Assembly: GCA_002410555.1 (NCBI GenBank)
Contig: DHSR01000062.1
Coordinates: 1-15,300 of the forward strand
Reading direction: 5' to 3'
Origin: Bacteroidales bacterium UBA5281
GTDB lineage: Bacteria; Bacteroidota; Bacteroidia; Bacteroidales; Lentimicrobiaceae
DNA: 15,300 nt
Shown here: piece by piece, positions 7,916-15,233 of the stretch
Numbering within the stretch: position 1 is the first letter of the stretch
Layout of the letters: each line of letters starts with the position of its first letter
Notes under the pieces: model-generated
Told to the model about the DNA's origin: nothing
Seen by the model: only the letters and a program-made list of their open reading frames with translations
Databases searched by the model: none
Translations under genes and position numbers: made by a program

Positions 7916-7980
7916 ACAGCCTCGGGCTTGCCAATCCACAATTTTATTGTGAGGGGTGGGTTAGGGGCTGTTTTATTTTT
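7916..7980. terminator. Stem-loop with T runs on both strands
   Basis: Outer arms ACAGCC (7916-7921) and GGCTGT (7966-7971) enclose an inner stem CACAAT/ATTGTG (7937-7942, 7946-7951, loop TTT). On the plus strand the structure is followed by TTTTATTTTT, and on the minus strand by eight Ts (7914-7907) after one C. It could work in either direction. It sits 25 bases after the plus-strand stop at 7890, so it most likely belonged to the lost gene there. Confidence 0.45.
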
Positions 7981-8170
7981 TTGAATTTTCCGAAAACTGA
8001 AATTCACTCTTGCGTGATACATTAACATTTAATGTGTTTCGGGTTATTTAATGGCTGCTTAAAAACTATCAAACCTATGATTATCAATATCATATTGAAA
8101 ATAGAATTGCTCTAATTGCAAGGTTCTTGATGACAAACGCTCAGATTTTGTGCATCTAATATTTTGATGC

Positions 8171-8200
8171 GCCCTCCTGAGGCGGGCACACCGATATATT
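8171..8200 (+). repeat. Palindromic repeat, copy 1 (arm orientation A)
   Basis: GCCCTCCTGAGGCGGGC (8171-8187) folds into a 7-bp hairpin with one T-C mismatch. It is followed by ACACCGATATATT. The same element, with the 17-base palindrome inverted but the downstream 13 bases the same way round (one base change), occurs at 9604-9633. GC-rich in an AT-rich spacer, like a REP-type element. Confidence 0.65.
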
Positions 8201-8257
8201 TGTAGAACATTAGGACAACAAATGTTATGGATTAATAAAAAATTAGTATTTTCACGT

Positions 8258-8288
8258 TTTGACGTATGCGAATAGTCTAATTATTTTG
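8258..8288 (+). promoter_or_regulatory. Bacteroidota-type promoter
   Basis: TTTG (8258-8261), 19 bases, then TTATTTTG (8281-8288), a 7 of 8 match to TAnnTTTG. It lies about 110 bases before the lipoprotein ATG at 8401. Confidence 0.45.
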
Positions 8289-8400
8289 TAAGTTGTGGTA
8301 AGACAGGCAAATGCGGGTAAATTTATTGTAATTATTTCGAATAAAATTGAACAAAATAAAACCTTGCCATGTTAATCATTGACACCTTAAAAAAGAAAAA

Positions 8401-9441
8401 ATGAAAAAGCTGATGAATATAACAGTTGTAATGCTGTTTGCATTACCATTCGCATTCATTGGATGCGATAAAAGTGAGCCAGCAGAGAACCCTGACGTAT
8501 CAAACTTTGGTTCTGAAGATCAAATTAAAGCTGAGCTGGTTTACTGTGGAACACCGGTTGTAGCACCAATGGTAGATTATGACCAAACAATTTCCCCCGC
8601 GACCGTTTCAATCGGAAACGACCAGACACAATTGGAAATTAAATACCAGCTTAATGAACCCGGGTGGTTTATTTACAATGCACGACTTTTTGTTGGTACC
8701 GAAGCTCAATTTGCAGCACTTCCGGGAATTAACGAGCTTGATTTTGATGGATCCGGTACTGTTCATCTTTCTTCATCCCCGCCAGCCCTCCCTATCTCAT
8801 CTGGTTACCAAAGTTCAGGAACAACCTGGAGTTATGTAACTGACCTCAGTACACTTCCTGATTGCTTTATGGTTATTGCATATATGTCAATTAAAAATCC
8901 CTCCACGGGTGAGTCTATGCAAATTTATGGAAAAAGTTCCTCCAGGTCATCGGGTTATTATATGAATTATTGCGTTCAAACATGTTCACCACCACCTCCT
9001 CTGGGTGGATGCGAAACTGGCTATGCTTTTGGTGAAGAATTTGCAACATGCTTTATCGACATTCCTGGTGTAAATTCCAACAATTGGGGATGGTCAAACG
9101 GACCATTAACTGATGGAAATTATACGTGGCCAATATATGCTGGTGCCGGACAATGCAATACAGCTAACGGCACATATGTCGGGACACTTGATGTAAATTA
9201 TACTCCTCCTACAGCAACAGTAACCTATACTGTTTTTGATGGTTATGTGCTAAATGCAACACATTTACATGTCGGAAACCAGATTTTGCCAATGAAAAAG
9301 AACAAATACATAACCGCTCCAGGTCAGTTTCCTTATAAGCATGGAAATCTGAATGGCGTAAGCACTGATACTTACAATATTTCTGGGTTATCTGGAAATA
9401 TTTATATTGTAGCTCATTCCGAGGTGTGCGACGATAATTAA
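8401..9441 (+). CDS. Two-domain secreted lipoprotein, function unknown
   Basis: A 346-residue predicted lipoprotein. Residues 1-21 are a signal peptide ending in the lipobox FIGC, so Cys22 would be lipidated and the protein anchored to the membrane, probably facing outward. The mature part has two related beta-rich halves joined by a CSPPPPLGGC linker (195-204). Both carry a strand pattern ending in LFVGT (96-100) or LHVGN (289-293), and an IAYMSIK (159-165) or YIVAHSEVC (335-343) strand near the end. The C-terminal half (CETGYAFG, NNWGWSNGPL, YAGAGQC) resembles a domain I know from uncharacterised Bacteroidota surface proteins. Cysteines are at 22, 49, 155, 191, 195, 204, 217, 252 and 343, with disulfides likely. 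The gene has its own promoter and a strong terminator, so it is monocistronic. No enzymatic motif is visible; adhesion or matrix roles are possible but unproven. Confidence 0.9.
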   Translation: MKKLMNITVVMLFALPFAFIGCDKSEPAENPDVSNFGSEDQIKAELVYCGTPVVAPMVDYDQTISPATVSIGNDQTQLEIKYQLNEPGWFIYNARLFVGTEAQFAALPGINELDFDGSGTVHLSSSPPALPISSGYQSSGTTWSYVTDLSTLPDCFMVIAYMSIKNPSTGESMQIYGKSSSRSSGYYMNYCVQTCSPPPPLGGCETGYAFGEEFATCFIDIPGVNSNNWGWSNGPLTDGNYTWPIYAGAGQCNTANGTYVGTLDVNYTPPTATVTYTVFDGYVLNATHLHVGNQILPMKKNKYITAPGQFPYKHGNLNGVSTDTYNISGLSGNIYIVAHSEVCDDN

Positions 9442-9465
9442 TCTTTATATTATTTCTATACGTAA

Positions 9466-9503
9466 CAGAGGCAGGGAAGATTTCCTGCCTCTGCTCTTTT
9501 TAT
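9466..9503 (+). terminator. Rho-independent terminator after first lipoprotein
   Basis: CAGAGGCAGG (9466-9475) pairs perfectly with CCTGCCTCTG (9484-9493) and the stem extends inward through GAA/TTC with slight slippage. CTCTTTTTAT follows. It lies 24 bases after the stop codon. Confidence 0.85.
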
Positions 9504-9603
9504 CAGCCTATTATAGTTTCTTCCTGTATTTTGTTCGTTTCCGGCATACGAATCTCAATATTTACAGCAATATTAGCCAGGTTAAGATGGAGAGAAGCAG
9601 CCA

Positions 9604-9633
9604 GCCCGCCTCAGGAGGGCACACCGACATATT
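9604..9633 (+). repeat. Palindromic repeat, copy 2 (arm orientation B)
   Basis: GCCCGCCTCAGGAGGGC (9604-9620) is the exact reverse complement of the copy-1 palindrome, yet it is followed by ACACCGACATATT in the same orientation as copy 1, differing at one base. The two copies flank the 8401-9441 gene. Confidence 0.65.
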
Positions 9634-9708
9634 CATTGATTTCACTATTTGCATTTTGCACTGCGAAAGCCAAGATGCATAGTAAATCTTTGTTTTAATC
9701 CCTCCCCC

Positions 9709-9738
9709 TTGCATTTCACCAACCTTTTCATATATTTG
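9709..9738 (+). promoter_or_regulatory. Bacteroidota-type promoter
   Basis: TTG (9709-9711), 19 bases, then TATATTTG (9731-9738), a full match to TAnnTTTG. It lies 46 bases before the ATG at 9785. Confidence 0.65.
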
Positions 9739-9784
9739 CCAGCGATATGAATAATTAAACCAAACGCTTTAACCAACCACCTTT

Positions 9785-10690
9785 ATGAACAGAATTTTTT
9801 CACTTTTGAGCCTGATCTTATTTGCAGGCCTGATCTTTACCAGTTGCACCAAGGATGATGATGAACCCGTACTTCCGGTTATAGCATTCGAGCAAAAGCC
9901 CGGTTTGGTCACGGGTGACATTACTGCTGCTTATGGCGATACGCTGTACTTTGGCATCATTCTCCAGGGGAATGGTACCGACAATCTGATTAAATTTGAA
10001 ATTAAAGCAAATGGCAATGTAATACATGAATCTACGCTAAATACACAAAACCATACATTTGGTTTCTATACAGTTAAAGGGCCTAATCCTGAGGATGTAT
10101 GGAGCTTTGCAGTAACTGATGCTGCCGGAAACCGTAGGGAAGAAACCATTACCATTACCGGTGAATTTGGTCCGGTCAACAATTACACTGCCATTCTCAT
10201 GGGTGCTCAGTCCAATGCAAATACACAAAGTTTTCTTTCACTCCGGGACAATAAAGCTACTACTTATTTTCAGGCAGAGGCATTCCAGAATCAGGCAAAA
10301 ATTGATATGTTGTGCTATTTTGAAGGAGGACAAATGTTTTTGGCTTCACCCGGCGGAAATGTTGCAGGCATATTCACAGGTGCCACCGCTCCTGAAAATT
10401 ACACTACAAGAAATCTTACCCAATTTGTTAAAACGACCTTCTCCGCTGCCGACTTTGATAATGCAAATACGGATGCACTTTTATATTATGGTTACAGTCT
10501 TGCTCCGCCTTCAATAAAAGCTGGTGGACTTTTAAAGGATGACGTATACGCATTTCTTACCCACAATGGTTTTACCGGATTATTTAAAGTGCTGGATGTT
10601 AATGGTAATGCAAGTGGAACCCTGAAAATTGACATCAAAATCGTAAAAGAGATGCCTGTGGGCAAAAGTCTTGAGTTTCATGTTTATTAA
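9785..10690 (+). CDS. Secreted lipoprotein with Ig-like N-terminal part, function unknown
   Basis: A 301-residue predicted lipoprotein. Signal peptide 1-20 ends in lipobox FTSC (Cys21), followed by the acidic CTKDDDEP start that is common for exported Bacteroidota lipoproteins. Residues about 30-127 look like an Ig-like beta sandwich (GDTLYFGIIL, FEIKANGNVIHE, WSFAVTDAAGNRREETITI). Residues about 133-300 form a second domain beginning YTAILMGAQSNANTQSFLSL, with aromatic and Gly-rich strands. This pairing is familiar from uncharacterised Bacteroidota proteins, but I cannot name a function. No catalytic motif is visible. Own promoter just upstream and a very strong terminator downstream, so a single-gene transcript. 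Confidence 0.88.
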   Translation: MNRIFSLLSLILFAGLIFTSCTKDDDEPVLPVIAFEQKPGLVTGDITAAYGDTLYFGIILQGNGTDNLIKFEIKANGNVIHESTLNTQNHTFGFYTVKGPNPEDVWSFAVTDAAGNRREETITITGEFGPVNNYTAILMGAQSNANTQSFLSLRDNKATTYFQAEAFQNQAKIDMLCYFEGGQMFLASPGGNVAGIFTGATAPENYTTRNLTQFVKTTFSAADFDNANTDALLYYGYSLAPPSIKAGGLLKDDVYAFLTHNGFTGLFKVLDVNGNASGTLKIDIKIVKEMPVGKSLEFHVY

Positions 10691-10752
10691 ACAAACTATC
10701 TGAAAATCGGATAAACGAGCCGCTCCATTTGTACGCGATTCTTAAGTTATTC

Positions 10753-10800
10753 GGGCAATCCTGCGGCTAAATTTTACCGCATCTGATTGCCCTTTTTTTT
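10753..10800 (+). terminator. Strong rho-independent terminator
   Basis: GGGCAATC (10753-10760) pairs with GATTGCCC (10785-10792), and an inner TGCGG/CCGCA stem continues the hairpin. Eight Ts follow (10793-10800). It lies 62 bases after the stop of the second lipoprotein gene. Confidence 0.9.
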
Positions 10801-11064
10801 CTCACTAACACGCAGCAGGGGAGGAGGAGTCCAATGTTAGTCCTATCACATTTATTTATAGTATTTTCGTTATAAAGAACATAAAAAAGTTCTGCCGGTA
10901 AGAAAATGGTAACCTATAAATGTCAAAATGCTGGCCATCAAATATATAGCTAAAACATTATTTACTTAATGATGTTTTAAACTGATGAGAAATCCATTGT
11001 CATGCGTAATACTACCTATGATGAACTAATTTTAAACCTTCTGAAAAAGTAGTATTTTAACGAC
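10801..11064. other. Intergenic stretch with no gene
   Basis: AT-rich sequence without a plausible reading frame. The only structure noticed is a 7-base inverted repeat, ACTAACA (10804-10810) with TGTTAGT (10835-10841), around a purine-rich loop. Its role is unknown and it may be chance. Confidence 0.5.
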
Positions 11065-11095
11065 TTGATTTCAGGACCAACTCACACTACTTTTG
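11065..11095 (+). promoter_or_regulatory. Bacteroidota-type promoter
   Basis: TTG (11065-11067), 20 bases, then TACTTTTG (11088-11095), a full match to TAnnTTTG. It lies 87 bases before the ATG at 11183. Confidence 0.65.
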
Positions 11096-11182
11096 TAAAA
11101 TGAAATTACATCAGAACTATGCCAGGAACGGATGTTTAATTTCTAACCAAATAATTTTTAATCATGCCAAAATTTAACCATC

Positions 11183-11761
11183 ATGAAAAAGATACTGTTC
11201 ATTGCATTATTACTTATACCAGGACTGATTGTAACAGGGCAGGTGAGGCCTAAAACTACAAAAAAAGCACCATCCATTATGCTTGGTCTTGACAGTGTTG
11301 TCATAAAATCAACTTATGCTCATTGGAATAACGATAATCCTGATGAATCCTGGGATTTGACTTCATTTCCTAACCGGCTTGTTTATTATTGTTACAATTC
11401 CGGCAATGATGACCGGTCGAATGTGGCCCATATTTATGATTTCGATGAAAATGGAATAAACACAACTTATACTACAATAGCTGTGCAGGAAAAGATTAAA
11501 TATGCCTGTGATTATCTCAACAACATCGCCTTAAGAAATAGATTTTTATATGAATACCAGGGGTTGAATGAAGACAATCAGGGTGTATGGGTCTCGAATA
11601 AATATATGGCTCAGTACACAGGTTGTAATTGCGGAAACCTGCAGGTTGTGGTAACAGCTAATATATCTGAAAAGCAAATAATTGAGCAAATGGGTGCATG
11701 TCCGGTAAAGCCAGGTAAGTCGGGTGAGCTGCTCTCAATTGTGTATACACCATTAAAATAG
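11183..11761 (+). CDS. Small secreted protein, function unknown
   Basis: A 192-residue protein with a classical signal peptide (MKKILFIALLLIPGLIVTGQ, cleavage probably around residues 19-20) and no lipobox, so probably periplasmic or secreted. The mature part begins basic (RPKTTKK). It contains five cysteines (70, 109, 148, 150, 173), including a GCNCGN pair, and is otherwise rich in Tyr and Asn. I do not recognise the family and see no catalytic motif. The gene has its own promoter and is followed by a hairpin terminator, so it is transcribed alone. The downstream neighbour is a cytochrome c lipoprotein, but nothing in the sequence links the two. Confidence 0.85.
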   Translation: MKKILFIALLLIPGLIVTGQVRPKTTKKAPSIMLGLDSVVIKSTYAHWNNDNPDESWDLTSFPNRLVYYCYNSGNDDRSNVAHIYDFDENGINTTYTTIAVQEKIKYACDYLNNIALRNRFLYEYQGLNEDNQGVWVSNKYMAQYTGCNCGNLQVVVTANISEKQIIEQMGACPVKPGKSGELLSIVYTPLK

Positions 11762-11790
11762 CATAATAAGTCAGGGGTGGATTGAATAAG

Positions 11791-11821
11791 GGCGGGGCAA
11801 ATTGTCCCGTCTTTGTTATTT
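11791..11821 (+). terminator. Probable terminator after the secreted protein gene
   Basis: GGCGGGGC (11791-11798) pairs with GTCCCGTC (11804-11811), with two G-T wobbles, around loop AAATT. CTTTGTTATTT follows overlapping the stem end. It lies 29 bases after the stop. Confidence 0.65.
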
Positions 11822-11941
11822 AAGGCCGGGCCTGCTTTGCGGGTCAAATTTTTACCTTAAATGTCAGATAAACTTTAAACTTTATAAGAAAGTTGTTGTT
11901 TAAACTAACTGTTACAATCCATTCACTTAACTTAAACACTT

Positions 11942-12415
11942 ATGAAAACAAGGAAAATGCTTTTTATAGCTTTGGCTGGTTTTATCGGCTTAACGGCCCT
12001 CACCTCCTGCGGTGGTGGCGGAGGCAGTGAACAACAGACTTCTGCCGATGAGTCAACAAAAATGGAAGATGCTTCCGGGCCTGATGATGCTCAACTTGCC
12101 AGAGGCGAAAAAATATACAATGAAAAATGTTTTGCCTGTCACCAAAAGGATGGAAATGGTATTCCCAATGCTTTTCCAACGCTCGTTGGTTCCGATTTTC
12201 TTCTCAACCATACCAAAGAGGCGGTAGCTCAGGTGTTGAATGGCTCTGAACATGTTCCCAGTCATGGAAATATTACATACCCAGCCCCAATGCCGCCCCA
12301 GGTAGATAATTATGAAGATGCCGTAGCTGTAATCAACTATGTGCTCAATAACTTTGGCAATGATGGAGGATACATTACCGTTGATGAAGTAAAAGACATT
12401 AAAATCATCAGATAA
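11942..12415 (+). CDS. Monohaem cytochrome c lipoprotein
   Basis: A 157-residue class I cytochrome c anchored as a lipoprotein. Signal peptide 1-22 with lipobox LTSC (Cys23) is followed by a Gly-rich and acidic flexible linker (24-50), then a compact cytochrome domain. The haem-binding site is CFACH (63-67), and the likely axial ligand is Met117 in PAPMPPQ. The ARGEKIYNEKC start and the C-terminal helix DAVAVINYVLNNFG fit the fold. It should carry electrons on the outer face of the inner membrane or in the periplasm. The partner (for example a terminal oxidase or a nitrite/nitrous oxide reductase) cannot be told from the window, because no respiratory genes are adjacent. Alone on its transcript, with a stem-loop downstream. 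I found no good match to the promoter consensus in front of it. Confidence 0.93.
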   Translation: MKTRKMLFIALAGFIGLTALTSCGGGGGSEQQTSADESTKMEDASGPDDAQLARGEKIYNEKCFACHQKDGNGIPNAFPTLVGSDFLLNHTKEAVAQVLNGSEHVPSHGNITYPAPMPPQVDNYEDAVAVINYVLNNFGNDGGYITVDEVKDIKIIR

Positions 12416-12446
12416 ATAATTCACCGTAAGCCAATGAGTTTCATCC

Positions 12447-12487
12447 CAAAGTGGTAATCAGTATGCTGGTTACCGCTTTGCCTTTAT
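12447..12487 (+). terminator. Terminator hairpin after cytochrome gene
   Basis: CAAAGTGGTAA (12447-12457) pairs over 11 positions, one a G-T wobble, with TTACCGCTTTG (12470-12480). The tail CCTTTAT is only weakly T-rich. It lies 31 bases after the stop. Confidence 0.65.
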
Positions 12488-12589
12488 CTAAACAGGAATT
12501 TTTTGTTCTTATCTTTTGGACTAATTTACTGAACTTAAATAAATTGACTACTCTCATCCGAACCTTTAATTTATAAAATCAACCAAGTC

Positions 12590-13267
12590 ATGAAAAACAT
12601 ATTCATTTCTCTCCTGCTTATAAGTATGGGCATCTCATTGTTTGCCCAGGATAAACAAGAAAAAGATTACACCAATTTCATTTCCTGTGAGGTGGATGGT
12701 AAACCCTTTAAAGCAGAAGCCCGTAAAATGAAAATCCCCATCAGTGGTTTTGAATACCTGGGATTGGCCGCTTTTCAGGTCAGTCCGGATATATCGGTGT
12801 GGATCAGGCTATATTATCTTTCTGATAACCTTAAACCCGGGACTTACGAAATAGTTTCGGAAGAATATGTTGAGAATGCCGCCCGGAAAAAAGCAGAAGA
12901 AAACATGGTTTGGGCAATGGTTGATTATTCAGAAGAGACCAAAGGATTGGGACACGCTTTTCATGACGGTGAATCATTGAGTGGTACCGTAACCATTGAA
13001 GAATTGGGCGACAAAACCATTAAAGGTAGTTTTGAAGCCACCTTAAAAGGAGTATATTACAAAAAGCGCGCAGTAGCTACCATGACAGGCAGCGGTATAA
13101 AAGACAATCTTTGGGACAAAGCAGTTACTAAAGCGGGTGGTGGCATGCTGGTATCAGGCCCACACGATCATGACAATACGAAGAAAAGCAAAGAAACCGA
13201 TACCATAATTCTGACAAACGGTCATTTTTATCTGGACTGGAACAAAGCCGATGCAGATGAAAAATAA
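12590..13267 (+). CDS. Secreted DUF6252-like protein, function unknown
   Basis: A 225-residue exported protein with a signal peptide ending at LFAQ (cleavage about 19/20). The pattern of an early FISCEVDGKPFKAEA segment, a central ISVWIRLYYL strand and an SGTVTIEELGDKTIKGSFEATL segment (131-152) resembles the DUF6252 group of Bacteroidota secreted proteins (a beta fold with GTVTI and GSF motifs). The end differs: an HDHD run (192-195) and a Lys-rich linker are followed by ILTNGHFYLDW (207-217), which may be the final strand of the fold. Function is unknown. It ends only 36 bases from the convergent ABC-F gene, with no hairpin visible between them. Family assignment is by pattern and moderately sure; that it is a real gene is very likely. 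Confidence 0.85.
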   Translation: MKNIFISLLLISMGISLFAQDKQEKDYTNFISCEVDGKPFKAEARKMKIPISGFEYLGLAAFQVSPDISVWIRLYYLSDNLKPGTYEIVSEEYVENAARKKAEENMVWAMVDYSEETKGLGHAFHDGESLSGTVTIEELGDKTIKGSFEATLKGVYYKKRAVATMTGSGIKDNLWDKAVTKAGGGMLVSGPHDHDNTKKSKETDTIILTNGHFYLDWNKADADEK

Positions 13268-13303
13268 TAGATTACATTTGTCCGAATCATACGAAATAAT
13301 AAA

Positions 13304-14914
13304 TCAATAGAGTAAATTGCGTTGTTCCCTGATTTTATCATCACTGATATAATCGTCATAATCCATAAGTTTGTCAATCATGCCTTTCGGGCCTATTTCG
13401 ATGATCCGGTTACATACGGTCTGTATAAACTCATGATCGTGTGACGACATCAGGATGTTCCCTTTAAATTTTATTAAAGTGTTGTTAAAAGCCTGAATGG
13501 ATTCCAGGTCAAGATGATTTGTCGGTGTATCAAGTAACATAACATTGGCGTTGCGGATCATCATTCTGGCAATCATACAGCGCACTTTTTCACCTCCCGA
13601 CAATACATTGGCTTTTTTGTATACTTCTTCGCCCGAAAAGAGCATTTTACCTAAAAAGCCCCTTAAATATAATTCGGTGGTGTCATCTGAAAATTGTCCC
13701 AGCCAGTCAATGAGGGTAAGTTCACTTTGAAATAAATGTTCATATTCCAAAGGAAGGTAAGCTTTAAGTATGGTTTGTCCCCATTCAAAACTTCCGCTCT
13801 CAGGCTGCTCATGGCCCTTCAGAATCTTAAAAAGCTGAGTCATAGCGCGGGTGTCTCTGGATAGAAAAACAATCTTGTCGTCCTTCATCATGGTGAAATT
13901 TACGTTTTTAAATAATACCACACCATTGATACTAGCCTTCAGATTGGTCACTTCAAGTATATTGTTGCCAGGTTCGCGTTCGGGAGTGAAAATAATACCC
14001 GGATACTTTCTGGTGGAGGGTTTGATTTCTTCAATATTAAGCTTTTCAATCATCTTTTTACGACTGGTTGTTTGTTTTGATTTGGAAGCATTGGCGCTGA
14101 AGCGGGCAATAAATTCCATCAATTCTTTTTTGCGGTCTTCTGCCTTTTTATTCTGGGTCATTTGTTGGCGCAGCGCCAACTGGCTCGATTCATACCAAAA
14201 TGTATAATTTCCCGGAAAAAGCTGTATTTTGTTAAAGTCTATATCTACAATATGAGTGCATATGGAATCCAGGAAGTGACGGTCGTGAGAAACCACCAGT
14301 ACAGTATTTTCAAAGTTCGACAGGTAATTTTCCAACCAGTTCACCGTTTCCAGGTCAAGGTCGTTGGTGGGCTCATCCAGGAGCAGATTGTCCGGTTTCC
14401 CAAAAAGCGCCTGAGCCAGCAGTACTTTCACTTTTACCTTACCGTCCAGCTCACGCATTTGTTTGTGGTGCAAGTCTTCAACAATACCTAACCCACTGAG
14501 CAGGCTGGCGGCATCACTTTCGGCATTCCATCCATCCATTTCTGCAAATTTTTCTTCCAGCTCGGCTGCTTTGTTACCATCTGCTTCCGAGAAATCGGCT
14601 TTGGCATAAATGGCGTCTTTCTCATGCATTACCGACCACAATTGATTGTGTCCCATCAATACTGTGTTAAGTACAGTAAAATCGTCAAATTCAGAATGAC
14701 TCTGGCTCAAAACTGACATACGCTCACCTGGACCCATACTTACGTTACCCTTTGAGTATTCCATTTCACCAGATAACATTTTCAGGAACGTAGATTTTCC
14801 AGCACCGTTGGCACCAATAATGCCATAGCAGTTGCCAGGCATGAATTTTAAGTTAACATCCTGAAACAATATTCTTTTGCCAAATTGGATACCCAATTCC
14901 GAAACTATAATCAT
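13304..14914 (-). CDS. ABC-F family ATPase, YbiT-type, with one degenerate ATP site
   Basis: A 536-residue soluble protein with two ABC nucleotide-binding domains and no membrane segments, as in ABC-F translation factors that act at the ribosomal E site. NBD1 has an intact Walker A GANGAGKST (34-42), Walker B LLLDEPT (177-183) and switch His210. A charged interdomain linker lies at about 243-310. NBD2 has the intact signature LSGGEK (438-443) and NHLDLE, but its Walker A region reads FLSRDTRAMTQ (350-360) with no GxxGxGK(S/T), and its Walker B reads LLDTPT (460-465) with Thr463 in place of the catalytic Glu. The NBD1 signature is ELDGKVK (155-161) instead of LSGGQ. Overall order and the PGNY segment (234-237) resemble YbiT. 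I recall similar changes in Bacteroidota relatives, so this is probably a lineage trait and not decay. Exact role unknown. Confidence 0.93.
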   Translation of the reverse strand: MIIVSELGIQFGKRILFQDVNLKFMPGNCYGIIGANGAGKSTFLKMLSGEMEYSKGNVSMGPGERMSVLSQSHSEFDDFTVLNTVLMGHNQLWSVMHEKDAIYAKADFSEADGNKAAELEEKFAEMDGWNAESDAASLLSGLGIVEDLHHKQMRELDGKVKVKVLLAQALFGKPDNLLLDEPTNDLDLETVNWLENYLSNFENTVLVVSHDRHFLDSICTHIVDIDFNKIQLFPGNYTFWYESSQLALRQQMTQNKKAEDRKKELMEFIARFSANASKSKQTTSRKKMIEKLNIEEIKPSTRKYPGIIFTPEREPGNNILEVTNLKASINGVVLFKNVNFTMMKDDKIVFLSRDTRAMTQLFKILKGHEQPESGSFEWGQTILKAYLPLEYEHLFQSELTLIDWLGQFSDDTTELYLRGFLGKMLFSGEEVYKKANVLSGGEKVRCMIARMMIRNANVMLLDTPTNHLDLESIQAFNNTLIKFKGNILMSSHDHEFIQTVCNRIIEIGPKGMIDKLMDYDDYISDDKIREQRNLLY

Positions 14915-14963
14915 TTAATATTGTGTTAATTGTGTACAAAAATGCTTTTCCCGAAAGGGGGTG

Positions 14964-14971
14964 CAAAGGTA
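14964..14971 (-). promoter_or_regulatory. TAnnTTTG promoter box for the ABC-F gene
   Basis: On the minus strand TACCTTTG (14971-14964) fully matches the Bacteroidota -7 box and is followed by GCACCCCC, a familiar context. No clear TTG box is present 19-21 bases upstream. It lies about 50 bases before the ABC-F ATG at 14914. Confidence 0.5.
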
Positions 14972-15113
14972 GGTTTTAATTTCGGAATGCAGATTGCAGA
15001 TTTCGGATTTAACTTCGGGGAGTTCCGCTTCGCTCCGGTTTGAGTTACACTTCATTCCGGTTCGGATGGGTGATTGCAAATCGCGGAACGCGGATTGAAT
15101 TTCTAACCACCAG

Positions 15114-15160
15114 TCACCAGTCACCAATTAACCACGAATTACGCAAATTAACGCGAATTA
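15114..15160. repeat. 47-base repeat, copy 1
   Basis: The stretch from TCACCAG at 15114 to GCGAATTA at 15160 recurs at 15234-15300, identical apart from a 20-base insertion in the second copy. It contains internal near-repeats of the form ACGAATTA/GCAAATTAAC. Confidence 0.8.
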
Positions 15161-15233
15161 TGTTTCAAAGGCTCAACACCTCAACAAATCAACACCTCAA
15201 CAAACCCACAGATTACAGATTACAGATCACAGA

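Larger units (their letters stand above)
8029..8400. other. Intergenic leader region of the first lipoprotein gene
   Basis: No reading frame of note. It contains one copy of the palindromic repeat (8171-8200), the probable promoter (8258-8288) and an untranslated leader of about 105 bases ending in an A-rich run immediately before the ATG at 8401. I see no riboswitch-like structure. Confidence 0.6.
9442..9784. other. Intergenic region between the two lipoprotein genes
   Basis: It holds the terminator at 9466-9503, the second palindromic repeat (9604-9633) and the promoter for the next gene (9709-9738). The stretches 9504-9603 and 9634-9708 show no gene or structure. Confidence 0.6.

Noticed and set aside
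7831..8028. N-terminal extension of the ImmA/IrrE remnant to an ATG at 8028
   Set aside because: It reads backwards through the tandem repeat and the terminator hairpin, so the open frame is accidental.
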